A DNA stretch of 64,000 nucleotides from Buchnera aphidicola (Pentalonia nigronervosa) (GCA_014622685.1 CP061275.1:434001-498000), one strand, 5' to 3'; shown: positions 1 through 11,647, counted from the first letter of the stretch. Numbers and translations are program-made. Notes: generated by a model not told the origin, from the sequence alone.

Positions 1-472
1 TTTTAACATACATGATTTAATTAGCACAAACAATAAAATAATTATTTTTTAATAAATTATATTTAATTATTAAATAATTAATACATTACCATAAAATGAT
101 CTATTCTTAAAAACATAATTAAATTCAAATATGAAAGTATGTAAAACAATTTCACTATGTTTTTATAATAACTAAAAAATATAAAACTCATGAAAAAAAA
201 TAAATAATGTTTGTAATAAGATATATATTTCATATATATAAATTCATAACATATTAAAAATGTTATTAAAAATAATATCTGTATATGTGTAAACTAAAAA
301 TATTAAAATTTTTTATAAAAATAAAAACATAAATATGTCTTTCTGAAAAAAATCACTGATATGTTTCTTTTATAAGAAAATTATGTCATAGTAAAAAAAT
401 ATTTTTTCATGTATAAAAAACATGCATACTTTACTTTTAAAGTAATATATTAATTTTTCAAAACTAATAATA
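1..472. other. AT-rich stretch with no recognisable gene
   Basis: Nothing here reads as a gene in either direction. It lies beyond the 3' end of sbcB (minus strand). A short inverted repeat around 430-450 (TTACTTT / AAAGTAA) could act as a weak 3' end for sbcB, but it has no clear T tract. The base composition is that of Buchnera intergenic DNA, and no decayed gene could be identified. Confidence 0.5.
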
Positions 473-1918
473 TTAATTTAAATGAGAATATTGAAAAATA
501 AATTTTTTGTATTTATTAAACATATAATCCAATAAATCATAAAGTAAACACTTATTTTTTTCATTATCGCAATTTTTTTTCAGCAATAATTGAATATTGT
601 CTTCATATGATTTTAAATATGCAACATTGAATTTATCAAAACAATGTTCTAACCAAATTTTTTTTTCATAATTATTTAACGTATGATAAAAATTACGAGC
701 ACGATAACGAAAAAAAATTTTTTTTAGTCGTGTATCAAAAAATTCATATTGTGTATTTTTTAAAAGATGTGGATTAGTTTGTTGAATATCATTAATCATT
801 TTTTTATCGTGTATATTAAAAAAAGAATGATAAAGTTGTAAATCGACATCTATAGAATTGTTAATTGTATTTTTTTTAGATAACATTATTATAATATTTT
901 TAAAAACACGTTGATTGTTTTTTAATAAATTAATTTTTTTTTTATAATCAGAAATATTGCAATTTAATCGAACAAAATCTTTTTTATGAATAACTTGAAT
1001 TGGTGCTAGTATAGGACAACGATTAATATACAAAAATATTACACCAAAATTAAATAAATTTTTCATCAAGAATATCTGATTAGATGCTGTTTGACATAAA
1101 AAAATCAAATTTTCTATATCCTTGTTTAAATCAATTGCAATTAATACGTTCTGATTATATTGATTCCATGCTATAGGAAAAATGAAACCAATATTATTTT
1201 TCTGTGCGCCAAAAATACTAGAAACATAAATTATTGGTTCTGATTTTCTTAAACGAAGAAATTTATATAATTCACATTTTTTTCGATTTTGAAAAAAAAA
1301 ATTAAATAATTTAGGCTGTTTATTTTTAATTAATTTAGCAATTGAAATAGTAGCATATACATCCGACATAGCATCATGAGCATTAATATGCTTAATATTA
1401 TTTACTGCAGTTAAATCAGAAAGTTTAAAACTAGGTAGACCAAGTTTATTTTTAGGCCATATTATACCATGAGGTCTTAATGCGTAACATGCACGTACAA
1501 TGTTTAATAAATCCCAGCGAGAGTTACCATTTTTCCAACTCCATTCATATGGATCAAAAAAATTACGATAAAATATGTTTCTTGTAATTTCATCATCAAA
1601 TTTAATATTATTATAGCCAACTATACAGGTATTTGGTTGCAATAAAATATTAGATATTTTTTTAGAAAAAAAATACTCATTCGTTCCATATTTTTTTGTG
1701 TGTTCTGGTGTTATACGGGTGATTAAAACAGTACTTGGGTCGGGCAAATAATCATCTGATGGAAAACAATAGAAACATTTAGGATCATCGATAATATGTA
1801 AATTAAAATCGGTTCTAATACATGCGAATTGAGCAGGTTTATCTAAAGATGTATGCAATCCAAAAGTTTCATAATCATAAAATAAAAATGTTGGCTCTGT
1901 AGTTTTATATTGCGTCAT
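473..1918 (-). CDS. sbcB: Exodeoxyribonuclease I (3'-5' ssDNA exonuclease)
   Basis: ExoI degrades single-stranded DNA from 3' ends and works in recombination and mismatch repair. At 481 residues it matches the usual length (E. coli 475). The DEDDh exonuclease motifs are all visible: D15 and E17 in FYDYETFG, the second Asp in YNNIKFDDEITRNIFYRNF, and HDAMSDVYA near residue 180. The C-terminal SH3-like and helical regions follow but are more divergent. The start agrees with E. coli (the motif lies about 10 residues in). The gene stands alone, with tRNA-Asn upstream on the same strand. It contains an uninterrupted T10 run (934-943 on the plus strand) coding for three lysines, so it is exposed to slippage although its frame is intact. 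Confidence 0.95.
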   Translation of the reverse strand: MTQYKTTEPTFLFYDYETFGLHTSLDKPAQFACIRTDFNLHIIDDPKCFYCFPSDDYLPDPSTVLITRITPEHTKKYGTNEYFFSKKISNILLQPNTCIVGYNNIKFDDEITRNIFYRNFFDPYEWSWKNGNSRWDLLNIVRACYALRPHGIIWPKNKLGLPSFKLSDLTAVNNIKHINAHDAMSDVYATISIAKLIKNKQPKLFNFFFQNRKKCELYKFLRLRKSEPIIYVSSIFGAQKNNIGFIFPIAWNQYNQNVLIAIDLNKDIENLIFLCQTASNQIFLMKNLFNFGVIFLYINRCPILAPIQVIHKKDFVRLNCNISDYKKKINLLKNNQRVFKNIIIMLSKKNTINNSIDVDLQLYHSFFNIHDKKMINDIQQTNPHLLKNTQYEFFDTRLKKIFFRYRARNFYHTLNNYEKKIWLEHCFDKFNVAYLKSYEDNIQLLLKKNCDNEKNKCLLYDLLDYMFNKYKKFIFQYSHLN

Positions 1919-2059
1919 TATTTTAATAAAAACTATTTACTACAAAATCTTACTGAAAAATTTAAAATATAAGATGTTAATATAAAAAATATTAAAACCA
2001 TGTTTAAAAATATAAAACATTATAAAATGATAATCTATAAAAAAATATTATATTTTTGT

Positions 2060-2132
2060 CTCCTCTGACTGGATTCGAACCAGTGACATACGGATTAACA
2101 GTCCGCCGTTCTACCAACTGAACTACAGAGGA
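2060..2132 (-). tRNA. tRNA-Asn (anticodon GUU)
   Basis: The minus strand folds as a complete 73-nt tRNA. The acceptor TCCTCTG pairs with CAGAGGA, the discriminator is G, the anticodon loop is CTGTTAA with GTT, and the T loop is GGTTCGAATCC. It is almost identical to E. coli tRNA-Asn. The 3' CCA is not encoded and must be added after transcription. Confidence 0.97.
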
Positions 2133-2267
2133 ATCAATAATAAAATATCACATTTTTTAATATTTGTCAAACAGATATGAAATAAAAAATTATAAAAATA
2201 TAAATTTTTAAAAGATTTCTAGATTATTAAAGAAAATTGTTTTATAGTAAAGAGATCAAAAAATTAC

Positions 2268-2340
2268 GGCCCTTTAGCTCAGAGGTAAGAGCAGGCGACT
2301 CATAATCGCTTGGTCGCTGGTTCAAGTCCAGCAAGGGCCA
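2268..2340 (+). tRNA. tRNA-Ile2 (anticodon CAU, lysidine type)
   Basis: This is a 73-nt cloverleaf with anticodon CAT. Although CAT normally means methionine, the body matches E. coli ileX nearly base for base (acceptor GGCCCTT/AAGGGCC, anticodon arm GCGACTCATAATCGC, T arm GCTGGTTCAAGTCCAGC) and not the elongator or initiator tRNA-Met. It should therefore be converted by TilS to a lysidine-34 tRNA reading AUA, a very common codon in this genome. CCA is not encoded. Confidence 0.92.
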
Positions 2341-2461
2341 TAAAAATTAAAAAATGCAAAATGTTAATTAAATCACTTTTTAAAAACATTTTTTAAAAAT
2401 GTTATCAAACTCAGTAGAAATATTTTTCTAAGTAATTTGTATTAATTAGGATTAAATTTTT

Positions 2462-3106
2462 ATGGATTGGAAAAAAGAATTTATTGACTTTTCTTTGAAA
2501 AAAAAAGTGTTACAATTTGGAACATTTATATTAAAATCCGGACGCACTAGTCCTTATTTTTTTAATTCAGGCGTATTATCTACAGGGCAAGATATTATTA
2601 AAATTGGTTTACTTTATGCGCATTCTATAATTGCATCTAAAATAGAATTTGATATACTTTTTGGTCCTGCATATAAAGGTATACCTATTGTTATATCTAC
2701 TGCTATAGCATTAAAAAATCAATATAATTTAAACATTCCATATACCTTTAATCGAAAAGAAAAAAAACAATACGGAGAGAAAGGGCAATTTGTTGGAAAT
2801 AAAATAAATAAAAAAAAAATTGTTATTCTAGATGATGTCATTACATCAGGATTGGCAATACACCAATCAATTAACATTATTGAAAAAAATGGAGCTCAAG
2901 TATCTTCAATATTTGTTTTATTAGATCGTAAAGAAAAAGGAAAAAGACATATATATGATACAGATTATGTTAAAAATAGAAAAATATATAAAATATTTTC
3001 AATAATTACGATTGAAGATTTAATTTCTTATTTAGAAGAACATAATAATCTTAAAAAATACATACCCCAGCTTATAAAATATCGAAAAAAATACGGAATT
3101 AATTAA
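2462..3106 (+). CDS. pyrE: Orotate phosphoribosyltransferase
   Basis: PyrE joins orotate to PRPP to give OMP, the fifth step of pyrimidine synthesis. It has 214 residues (E. coli 213). The N-terminal part has the orotate-loop sequence FILKSGRTSPYFFN near residue 25, and the PRPP-binding motif IVILDDVITSGLA lies near residue 120. A Lys-rich segment at 2810-2819 is a perfect A10 run in frame. The stop lies only 10 bp from the convergent dut stop, with no terminator hairpin between them. Confidence 0.96.
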   Translation: MDWKKEFIDFSLKKKVLQFGTFILKSGRTSPYFFNSGVLSTGQDIIKIGLLYAHSIIASKIEFDILFGPAYKGIPIVISTAIALKNQYNLNIPYTFNRKEKKQYGEKGQFVGNKINKKKIVILDDVITSGLAIHQSINIIEKNGAQVSSIFVLLDRKEKGKRHIYDTDYVKNRKIYKIFSIITIEDLISYLEEHNNLKKYIPQLIKYRKKYGIN

Positions 3107-3116
3107 AATTGTTTTA

Positions 3117-3572
3117 TTATTGAATACCAGAATGGCCAAATCCATTCTTATTACGCAAAGTCTTTTTAAACTTTTTAACAATAGAAAAAGTTGGTTTAAT
3201 AATTGGAACAAAAAGCATTTGCGCTATTCTAGAGTATGGATGTATATAAAATTTTTTTTTGCTACGGTTCCAAAGAGATATCATTATCTGACCTTGATAA
3301 TCAGAATCAATTACGCCAATTAAATTTCCGAGTACAATACCTTTATTATGCCCTAATCCGGAACGGGGTACAATTAGTGCTGTAATATGAGGATTTTTAA
3401 TGTATATTTCTATTCCTGTCGGAATCAATATTGTCTCTTGAGAATTCAGGATAATCTTATTTTCTAAACAAGCTCGCAAATCTAAACCAGATGATCCAAT
3501 AGTAGAATATGTTGGGAATGAAAATTTTTGGTTAATGATTTTATTTGTAATTTTTACTTCAATTTTATTCAT
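3117..3572 (-). CDS. dut: dUTP diphosphatase (dUTPase)
   Basis: Dut hydrolyses dUTP to dUMP and pyrophosphate, which keeps uracil out of DNA and supplies dTMP synthesis. It has 151 residues, as in E. coli. All trimeric dUTPase motifs are present: SSGLDLRA near residue 27, the phosphate-binding PRSGLGH near 69, NLIGVIDSDYQG near 82, and the flexible C-terminal GFGHSG that closes over the active site. It converges on pyrE, and its upstream side is a 620-bp non-coding stretch. Confidence 0.96.
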   Translation of the reverse strand: MNKIEVKITNKIINQKFSFPTYSTIGSSGLDLRACLENKIILNSQETILIPTGIEIYIKNPHITALIVPRSGLGHNKGIVLGNLIGVIDSDYQGQIMISLWNRSKKKFYIHPYSRIAQMLFVPIIKPTFSIVKKFKKTLRNKNGFGHSGIQ

Positions 3573-4191
3573 AAGAAATTTGTATTTTTATATAAATTGT
3601 ATTTTTTAATTACGAATAAAATAAAAAATACGATTTGAATTAAAAGTATACATTATATTATATCATTCGCGTTTTTTCATTTTTTAAAACTATTATCAAT
3701 ATTTTTAAAAAAATATGCGTTATCAAGATATGAAAGTAATACATTTAACATTTAAACAAAAATTAATAATTTAAAAAAATGTTAACTTAATGATATTTTA
3801 AATATTTTTTTACAAAAAATTTTATATTTTTTTAAAAAATTGTTGTTTAATAAACGCTTCTTTTTAAAAAAAAATAAACTTTATATAAAAAATTTGATAT
3901 TATTTTTTTTAATTGTATTTTTATTAAAAAACACATGATATTTAAAACAATGTATCATTTTAAATGTAATTACTTTCTTTTTAGGTAACATCAATATTTG
4001 TTGTTAAATTTGTTATCATGAATAATATATTTCTATAAAAATAAAAATATATACTAATATTTTAAAATAATCACAAAATATACTGAATATTATTTATAAT
4101 AATAAAATATTTTTTTCATCAACTTAACATTTTAAGAAAAAATATTTGATAAAAATAATATTTCTTTAAAAAAAGAATTGTTTTTTAAGAA
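3573..4191. other. 619-bp intergenic stretch between dut and rplI
   Basis: No convincing reading frame, RNA gene or strong hairpin was found in the body of this stretch. Close to the rplI end, a 16-nt palindrome TTCTTTAAAAAAAGAA (about 4161-4176) could form a small 6-bp hairpin and may serve as a weak 3' end for the minus-strand ribosomal operon. In E. coli the two flanking genes are far apart, so this marks a rearrangement or deletion junction; no remnant of an identifiable gene could be read. Confidence 0.45.
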
Positions 4192-4644
4192 TTAACGCTT
4201 TGCAATAATTTTAACAATAAAATCTATGCAAACTTCACTATGTGGCTGAAACAAAACTTTATGCTCACCGATTGTTTTTAAAATTCCATGGGGTAAACGA
4301 ATTTCTTGCTTATTTGCTTTAAAACCTAAAGAATTCATTTCTTTTAAAATAGTTCGAATACTTACAGAGCCAAATATTTTATCTTCTTTTTGTAATTTAG
4401 ATAAAATAGTTATTTGTTTTATTGATTGAATTTTTTTTGCACGTTCTTTTGCAATAAGCAACTTACTAATATTCTCTTTTTCTAATGCTGTGCGATGTGC
4501 TTCAAAAGATGCAATATTTTTTTTGTTTGCAAAAATTGCTTTATTTTGAGGAATTAAAAAGTTTCTTGCATAACCAGGTTTAACATTGACAATCACTCCA
4601 GAATCGCCTAAATGATGAATTTTACATAAAAGAATTACCTGCAT
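4192..4644 (-). CDS. rplI: 50S ribosomal protein bL9
   Basis: bL9 is an elongated two-domain protein of the large subunit near the L1 stalk. It has 150 residues (E. coli 149). The N-terminal RNA-binding domain is recognisable (GYARNFLIPQNKAIFA, then KKNIASFEAHR), followed by the long charged helix and the C-terminal domain (EIRLPHGILKTIGEH). It is the last gene of the rpsF-rpsR-rplI operon, 46 bp after rpsR. Confidence 0.97.
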   Translation of the reverse strand: MQVILLCKIHHLGDSGVIVNVKPGYARNFLIPQNKAIFANKKNIASFEAHRTALEKENISKLLIAKERAKKIQSIKQITILSKLQKEDKIFGSVSIRTILKEMNSLGFKANKQEIRLPHGILKTIGEHKVLFQPHSEVCIDFIVKIIAKR

Positions 4645-4690
4645 TATTTTTTTACACCTTTAATAATTTTCTAATGAATTGAAATTAATT

Positions 4691-4939
<249 letters not shown>

Positions 4940-5043
4940 TTAAAAAAATAAAATATTGATCTAATTTATAAATTTTAAAAAATGATATAAAAAACAAAAT
5001 GTTCATGAAAAAGCTATATGCAATTACTACAATTTAAAAAAGA

Positions 5044-5394
5044 TCATTTATTATATTTTATTTTTTTTTTATCATCTTTAAATTTCATAATAGAAGATGG
5101 TTCTGTAATTTTCTTTTTCGTCGATACAATTAAATTACGAATAATAGTATGATTTAAACGAAAATCTTTTTCTAAAATATTAATAGACTGAGCCGCAATT
5201 TCTACGTTCATTAAAATATAATGTGCTTTATGTAATTTTTTAACAGAATATGCTAATTGGCGTCGTCCCCAATCTTCTAAGCGATGTATAATACCTAAAT
5301 GCTCATGAATCATTTTTTTGTACTTTTCAATTATTTCAGCGACTCTTTCACTATAATCAGGATGAATCATAAAGATAATTTCATAATGGCGCAT
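5044..5394 (-). CDS. rpsF: 30S ribosomal protein bS6
   Basis: bS6 partners bS18 on the 30S platform. The 116 residues cover the ferredoxin-like fold: [18 protein letters not shown] at the start, then [26 protein letters not shown]. The acidic C-terminal tail of the E. coli protein (substrate of RimK) is replaced by a short Lys-rich end encoded by an in-frame A10 run (plus-strand T10 at 5061-5070). A Shine-Dalgarno AAAGGAAG lies about 12 bases upstream of the start, and this is the first gene of the ribosomal operon. Confidence 0.96.
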   Translation of the reverse strand: MRHYEIIFMIHPDYSERVAEIIEKYKKMIHEHLGIIHRLEDWGRRQLAYSVKKLHKAHYILMNVEIAAQSINILEKDFRLNHTIIRNLIVSTKKKITEPSSIMKFKDDKKKIKYNK

Positions 5395-5492
5395 AACGTT
5401 TTAATGCTTCCTTTAGATATTTAAATTTTTATAATAAAAAATTATTGCCTAAAAAGTATCCAAAAATTTAGAAATAAATCGTATTTATTTTA

Positions 5493-5521
5493 ATACTATT
5501 GTATTTAAAAGAAAAAATCAA
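5493..5521 (-). promoter_or_regulatory. Candidate sigma-70 promoter for rpsF operon
   Basis: On the minus strand, TTGATT (-35, 5516-5521) is followed after 17 bases by TAGTAT (-10, 5493-5498), about 100 bases upstream of rpsF. Spacing is ideal, but AT-rich DNA gives such matches by chance, so confidence is modest. Confidence 0.4.
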
Positions 5522-5549
5522 TTATATTTAATAATGTTCGCGATTAAAA

Positions 5550-7748
5550 TTAACAAGATGTATATAAAGATAATTCTATTTTTCTAGTCACAACGTTTAC
5601 AGAAACAACTTTAACCTTTAAAACATCACCAAGACAATAAATATATTTTCCGGATCTTCCAACTAATTTTAATCCTACAGCATCAAAATAATAATAATCA
5701 TTTCTTAAAGAAGTAACATGCACTAATCCATCAATAAAAAATTGACTTAATCGAACAAAAAAACCGAATGAAGTAACATTAGAAATAACTCCAGTTAAAA
5801 CGTCACCAATTTTTTGATTCATAAAATCGCATTTTAACCAATCCACAACATCTCTTGTCGCTTCGTCTGCACGTCTTTCTGTCATAGAACAATGTACACC
5901 AATTTTTTTTATTTCGTTTTTATTATATAAGCGTTTTCTATGTTTATCTTGGCGACACACAGGCGTGTTATTATTTTTTAATAAAATGTTTTTAATAATT
6001 CTATGTAATATAAGATCAGGATAACGTCTAATAGGTGAAGTAAAGTGTACATAACTAGACAATGCTAAACCAAAGTGACCACAATTATCAGCTGAATAAA
6101 CAGCTTGTTTCATAGAACGTAATAACATCGTTTGAATCATATTATAATCAGGACGATTAGAAACATGTTTTAACAAATTTGCATAATGCACGGATTTTGG
6201 AATTTCACCGCCTGTTAATATTAAACCAAGTTTTTTTAAAAACGAACGAAAATTAATAATATTATCTTTTGATGGTTTATCATGATTACGAAATAAAATA
6301 GGATAATCATATTTATTGATAAAATTAGAAGAAGCAACATTTGCTAAAATCATACATGATTCAATAAATTTGTGTGCATCATTTCGTATATTTTGACAAA
6401 TTTTTTTAATTCGAAAATCAGAATCTAACACAAATTTCGGTTCAACATTTTTAAAATAAATTCCATTTTTGCAAACATTATATTTTTTAAATATATTTTG
6501 CAAGTGTAATAAATTATCAATTTCTTTTAATCGATTTTTGTACTTATAACGTAGAGAAAAATCACCATTCCACATTTTAAATATTTCGTCATACGTAAAT
6601 CGTCCATGAGAATATATGATACCTTCGTAATGTTTATAACTAATTAACTCTCCTTTATTAGATATATTCATTTGACATATCAAACATAATCGATCTTGAT
6701 GTGGATTCAAAGAACATAAATCCATAGAAATTTTTTCTGGCAACATGGGCACCACAAATGAAGGAAAATATATAGATGTACCACGTTCTGCAGCAGCTTT
6801 ATCCAATTCAGTATTTGGCTGAACATAATAACTTACATCGGAAATAGCAACCCATAAATCCCAACCTTCTTCTGCATTAATCTTTTTTTTACAAAATATA
6901 GCATCATCAAAATCTTTAGCATCTTCATCATCAATTGTAAAAAAAGATAAATGTCTTAAATCCACTCGATTTTTTAAAGTAGACAAATTACGTTGTGTAT
7001 TATTAATTGTTCGTAATTGTTCCTTAACACCTTGTGACCATACATGCGGGATAGAATGCGTACGTAATGCAATCTTAATAGATAAATTGGTATTCATTTT
7101 CTTTCCAAGAATTTCTATTATTAATCCCTGCATTTTTGTATTATTTATAGAATGTTTTTTTAATTTTACAACTACAATAGAACCTATAGGAATTTCATGT
7201 TTTACAGATGATAAAATAAAAATTTTAAAATTAAAACGTGTATCATCAGGAATTACAAATTTAATTTTATTGTGTACATAATATCTTCCAATAATCAAAA
7301 CATTATTAGGTTTTAATATCTTTAATACCTTAGCTGCATTTCTATTTTTTTTGTCAGAATTTTTAACATGTGCTAAAATTATATCACCGTGAATGCATGA
7401 TTTCATTTGATTTGTTGAAAGCCAAAGATCTTCTTTCAGTGTTTCTGTACGAAGAAAACCATACCCATTTTTATGACCAATAACTTTACCTGTAACAATT
7501 TGTAAATTATCTGAAGAAATATAACAATGATTCTGAGTATATATAATTTGACCATCTCGTTCCATTGCTCTTAATCTTCGACGTAATGCTTGCTTGCTTT
7601 CTATATTATCAATATCAAATTTTTTTTCTAGATTTTTTTGACTAATTAAACCTTTTCGTTTTTTTAACCATAATATAATACGTTCACGACTTGGAATAAA
7701 AACTTTATGTTTGTATGTATCTTTTGTTTGGTAGGGATTTACTACCAT
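5550..7748 (-). CDS. rnr: Ribonuclease R (3'-5' exoribonuclease)
   Basis: RNase R degrades structured RNA processively from the 3' end. The start chosen is the ATG at 7748, preceded by GGAGA, which gives 732 residues; a GTG nine codons upstream is less likely. Domains in order: N-terminal helix-turn-helix region (residues about 30-80, ALRRRLRAMERDGQ), cold-shock domains (GHKNGYGFLR near 91), the RNB catalytic domain with DDEDAKDFDD at 273-282 holding the metal-binding aspartates, and a C-terminal S1 domain (GVISNVTSFGFFVRLSQFFIDGLVHV). It ends right after S1, so the long basic tail of the E. coli enzyme (813 residues) is missing. Confidence 0.96.
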   Translation of the reverse strand: MVVNPYQTKDTYKHKVFIPSRERIILWLKKRKGLISQKNLEKKFDIDNIESKQALRRRLRAMERDGQIIYTQNHCYISSDNLQIVTGKVIGHKNGYGFLRTETLKEDLWLSTNQMKSCIHGDIILAHVKNSDKKNRNAAKVLKILKPNNVLIIGRYYVHNKIKFVIPDDTRFNFKIFILSSVKHEIPIGSIVVVKLKKHSINNTKMQGLIIEILGKKMNTNLSIKIALRTHSIPHVWSQGVKEQLRTINNTQRNLSTLKNRVDLRHLSFFTIDDEDAKDFDDAIFCKKKINAEEGWDLWVAISDVSYYVQPNTELDKAAAERGTSIYFPSFVVPMLPEKISMDLCSLNPHQDRLCLICQMNISNKGELISYKHYEGIIYSHGRFTYDEIFKMWNGDFSLRYKYKNRLKEIDNLLHLQNIFKKYNVCKNGIYFKNVEPKFVLDSDFRIKKICQNIRNDAHKFIESCMILANVASSNFINKYDYPILFRNHDKPSKDNIINFRSFLKKLGLILTGGEIPKSVHYANLLKHVSNRPDYNMIQTMLLRSMKQAVYSADNCGHFGLALSSYVHFTSPIRRYPDLILHRIIKNILLKNNNTPVCRQDKHRKRLYNKNEIKKIGVHCSMTERRADEATRDVVDWLKCDFMNQKIGDVLTGVISNVTSFGFFVRLSQFFIDGLVHVTSLRNDYYYFDAVGLKLVGRSGKYIYCLGDVLKVKVVSVNVVTRKIELSLYTSC

Positions 7749-7878
7749 ATTTATGTCTCCATTGACATTTTGCACAATATACTTTTATATGAAATGATAT
7801 TATTTATAAAAACAATTTATTAACACTTACGTTTTTAATATAATTTAATGTATAAATTTTTTAAAAAGTATTAACAAT

Positions 7879-9192
<1,314 letters not shown>

Positions 9193-9231
9193 CTACATCA
9201 TTAATTGTATTATTAACGTCTTTTAAATAAA

Positions 9232-10161
9232 CTATTTTTTAATATCAATCATAGTGCGCATGTATTTAAAAAAATCATTGTCCGAACTAATTAACATTAT
9301 ATCTCCAGTATTTTTAAAGCTATTTTCATACGCACGTAAACATCGAATAAAAAGATAAAAATCTGGTTCTTTATTAAAATTTTGTGCAAATAATTTTGTA
9401 ACTTCCGCCTCTCCTGTTCCTTGAATAATTAATGCTTGTTTTCGAGCTTCTGCTAAAATTAAAGCAACCTGATAATCTGCAGACGCACGTAATTTTTCCG
9501 CTTCTTCTTTTCCTTGTGAACGTTGTATACGTGCAAACCCTTCTCTTTCAGCACGCATTCTATTATATATGGCATCAAATACTTCATTAGGTAAATTAAT
9601 TTGCTTAATTCGAACATCAACAACTTCAATACCTAAAGCAGTCATGCTATTAATATTGATATTAGACATATTATCTGAATTGATAGTGCCTTGATTTAAT
9701 GAATTAAGAACATCTACTGTTAATTTACCCCTCGCATCTGCAACAATTTCTTTTATATCTAATTGTCCTATTTTTGAACGCAACCGATCGCTAAATTTTC
9801 TTTTTAACAAAATTTCTGCTTGAAAAACATCACCACCACCAGTCGCAAGATAATAACGACCAAAATCACTAATACGCCATTTTATATACGAATCTACAAT
9901 TAAATCTTTTTTTTCTTTTGTAACAAAGCGGTCAGCTTGATTATTCATAGTATAAATACGACTATCTAACATTTTAATTGTTTCTAAAAATGGCAATTTA
10001 AAATGTAAACCCGGTGTATAAATCAATGTTTGTTGTTCATGATTACGTAACACCTTACCAAATCTTAAAACAATACCGCATTTTCCTTCATGCACAATAA
10101 AAAATGAAGAAGAAAAAAAGAGAAAAATAATACTTAATACAAAAATCAACGCTTTATTCAT
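9232..10161 (-). CDS. hflC: HflC, modulator of FtsH protease
   Basis: HflC is an SPFH/band-7 inner-membrane protein that forms a large complex with HflK around the FtsH protease and tunes its activity. The 309 residues begin with one membrane segment (about 3-21, rich in I, L, F and S), followed by the SPFH domain (GIVLRFGKV near 30) and a coiled-coil region with RAEREGFARIQRSQGKEEAEK and EARKQALIIQGTGEAE. It directly follows hflK, with a gap of only two bases between them. Confidence 0.95.
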   Translation of the reverse strand: MNKALIFVLSIIFLFFSSSFFIVHEGKCGIVLRFGKVLRNHEQQTLIYTPGLHFKLPFLETIKMLDSRIYTMNNQADRFVTKEKKDLIVDSYIKWRISDFGRYYLATGGGDVFQAEILLKRKFSDRLRSKIGQLDIKEIVADARGKLTVDVLNSLNQGTINSDNMSNININSMTALGIEVVDVRIKQINLPNEVFDAIYNRMRAEREGFARIQRSQGKEEAEKLRASADYQVALILAEARKQALIIQGTGEAEVTKLFAQNFNKEPDFYLFIRCLRAYENSFKNTGDIMLISSDNDFFKYMRTMIDIKK

Positions 10162-10163
10162 GT

Positions 10164-11399
10164 TTATTTTCTCTCTATATTTTTAATATCGTTGCGTATA
10201 GAATTAATATGGCGTTGTTTGAAAACGTTATTCTTGGATAATAATGATGAGGAATAATCAATATTTATTTTGTTCTTGGGAGAAAAAATATGATCTTTTT
10301 TAAATTGAATGTCATTTTTATTTTTTTTATTTATAAGTTTATTTTTTTTCAAAAAATCATTTAAAGATAGAAACAACATAGTATTACTTTTTTTATCAAT
10401 AAATATTTTTTTATTATGCTTGAATAATCTTTCCATTGATTCTATGTAAAAACGATGAAGAGTAATATTTTTATTTATTTTATATTGTGGTAAAATTTTT
10501 GAAAACCGTACCACTTCCCCTTGAGCTTCTAAAACAATGCGCGAAGAATACGCTCGAGCCTCTTCTAAAATTCTTTGTGCTTGTCCATGTGCATGGGGAC
10601 ATACTTCATTTAAATAAGACTCAGCTTCATGTATATATTGTTCACGATTTTCACGCGCTGCAATTGCGTCATCAAATGCAGATTTAACTTGCTCGGGAGG
10701 CCTTGCTGTCTGAAAATTGACATCTAATATTGCAATTCCCATTTTATATGGTTTTATTATATTTTCAATTTCTTTTTGTGTATCATTTCGCACTAAAGTG
10801 CGTCCTTCAGTTAATACGCGATCCATAGTTGAACGACCAATTACACCACGCAATGCACTATCTGTTGCTTGACGTAAACTATCATCCGGATAAAAAACAG
10901 AAAAAAGATAATCAACAGGATTAATAATTTTATATTGTACATTCATTTCTACATGAACTACATTTTCATCTGCAGTTAACATAACACCGGATGTTGCTAA
11001 TTCTCGAACTGTTTCAATATTTACTGGAGTGACTTTATTAATAAAAATCGGTCTCCAATTTAATCCAGGTTTAACAACATGACTAAACTTTCCAAAACTC
11101 GTAATAACACCGCGTTCAGTTTCTTTAATAGTATAAAATCCACTGAGGCATAAAACTAATAAACCGATAAATATTATAGTTAAAAAAGGATGAACTGATT
11201 TTTTAGATGCATGTAGAGAATTATTTTTTTTATGAACAGTATTGCCAATGTTATATAAAAATTTTTTTACGTCTAATATAATATTTTTATTTTTTTTTTG
11301 TTTATTGTTTTTATTTTCTTCTGAATTTTGGTCGTTGCTATTTTTATTTCCCCAGGGATCTAATTTTGGTTGATTATGATTTGGTTTATTCCAGGCCAT
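10164..11399 (-). CDS. hflK: HflK, modulator of FtsH protease
   Basis: HflK is the partner of HflC in the complex that surrounds FtsH. The ATG at 11399 is chosen because GAGG lies seven bases before it and the protein then begins MAWNKPNHNQPKLDPWG as in E. coli; this gives 411 residues. A polar Asn/Lys-rich N-terminal tail is followed by one membrane segment (about 70-90), the SPFH domain (GVITSFGKFSHVVKPGLNW) and a coiled coil (ILEEARAYSSRIVLEAQGE). The C-terminal tail is lysine- and asparagine-rich and unlike the E. coli tail. The 218-bp gap to miaA is where E. coli has hflX and hfq. Confidence 0.95.
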   Translation of the reverse strand: MAWNKPNHNQPKLDPWGNKNSNDQNSEENKNNKQKKNKNIILDVKKFLYNIGNTVHKKNNSLHASKKSVHPFLTIIFIGLLVLCLSGFYTIKETERGVITSFGKFSHVVKPGLNWRPIFINKVTPVNIETVRELATSGVMLTADENVVHVEMNVQYKIINPVDYLFSVFYPDDSLRQATDSALRGVIGRSTMDRVLTEGRTLVRNDTQKEIENIIKPYKMGIAILDVNFQTARPPEQVKSAFDDAIAARENREQYIHEAESYLNEVCPHAHGQAQRILEEARAYSSRIVLEAQGEVVRFSKILPQYKINKNITLHRFYIESMERLFKHNKKIFIDKKSNTMLFLSLNDFLKKNKLINKKNKNDIQFKKDHIFSPKNKINIDYSSSLLSKNNVFKQRHINSIRNDIKNIERK

Positions 11400-11647
11400 A
11401 TTATGCCTCACTATTGTTAATTCTATCAACTAATATAACTTTTAAAAAATTGATTAAATCATTTTTTTAGTTGTTCATAATAAATTTTGAAAAAACAAAT
11501 AAAAGCAACACATTTTATTTTTTATAAAAATTAAAATTGTATTTTTCATAAAATTGTTAAAAAATGCATCTTTAAAATATTGACATCACAATTAAAAAAT
11601 TTAGTATAAAAATTCTGTTTTTTTAAAATTAAATTTAATATAGTTCA

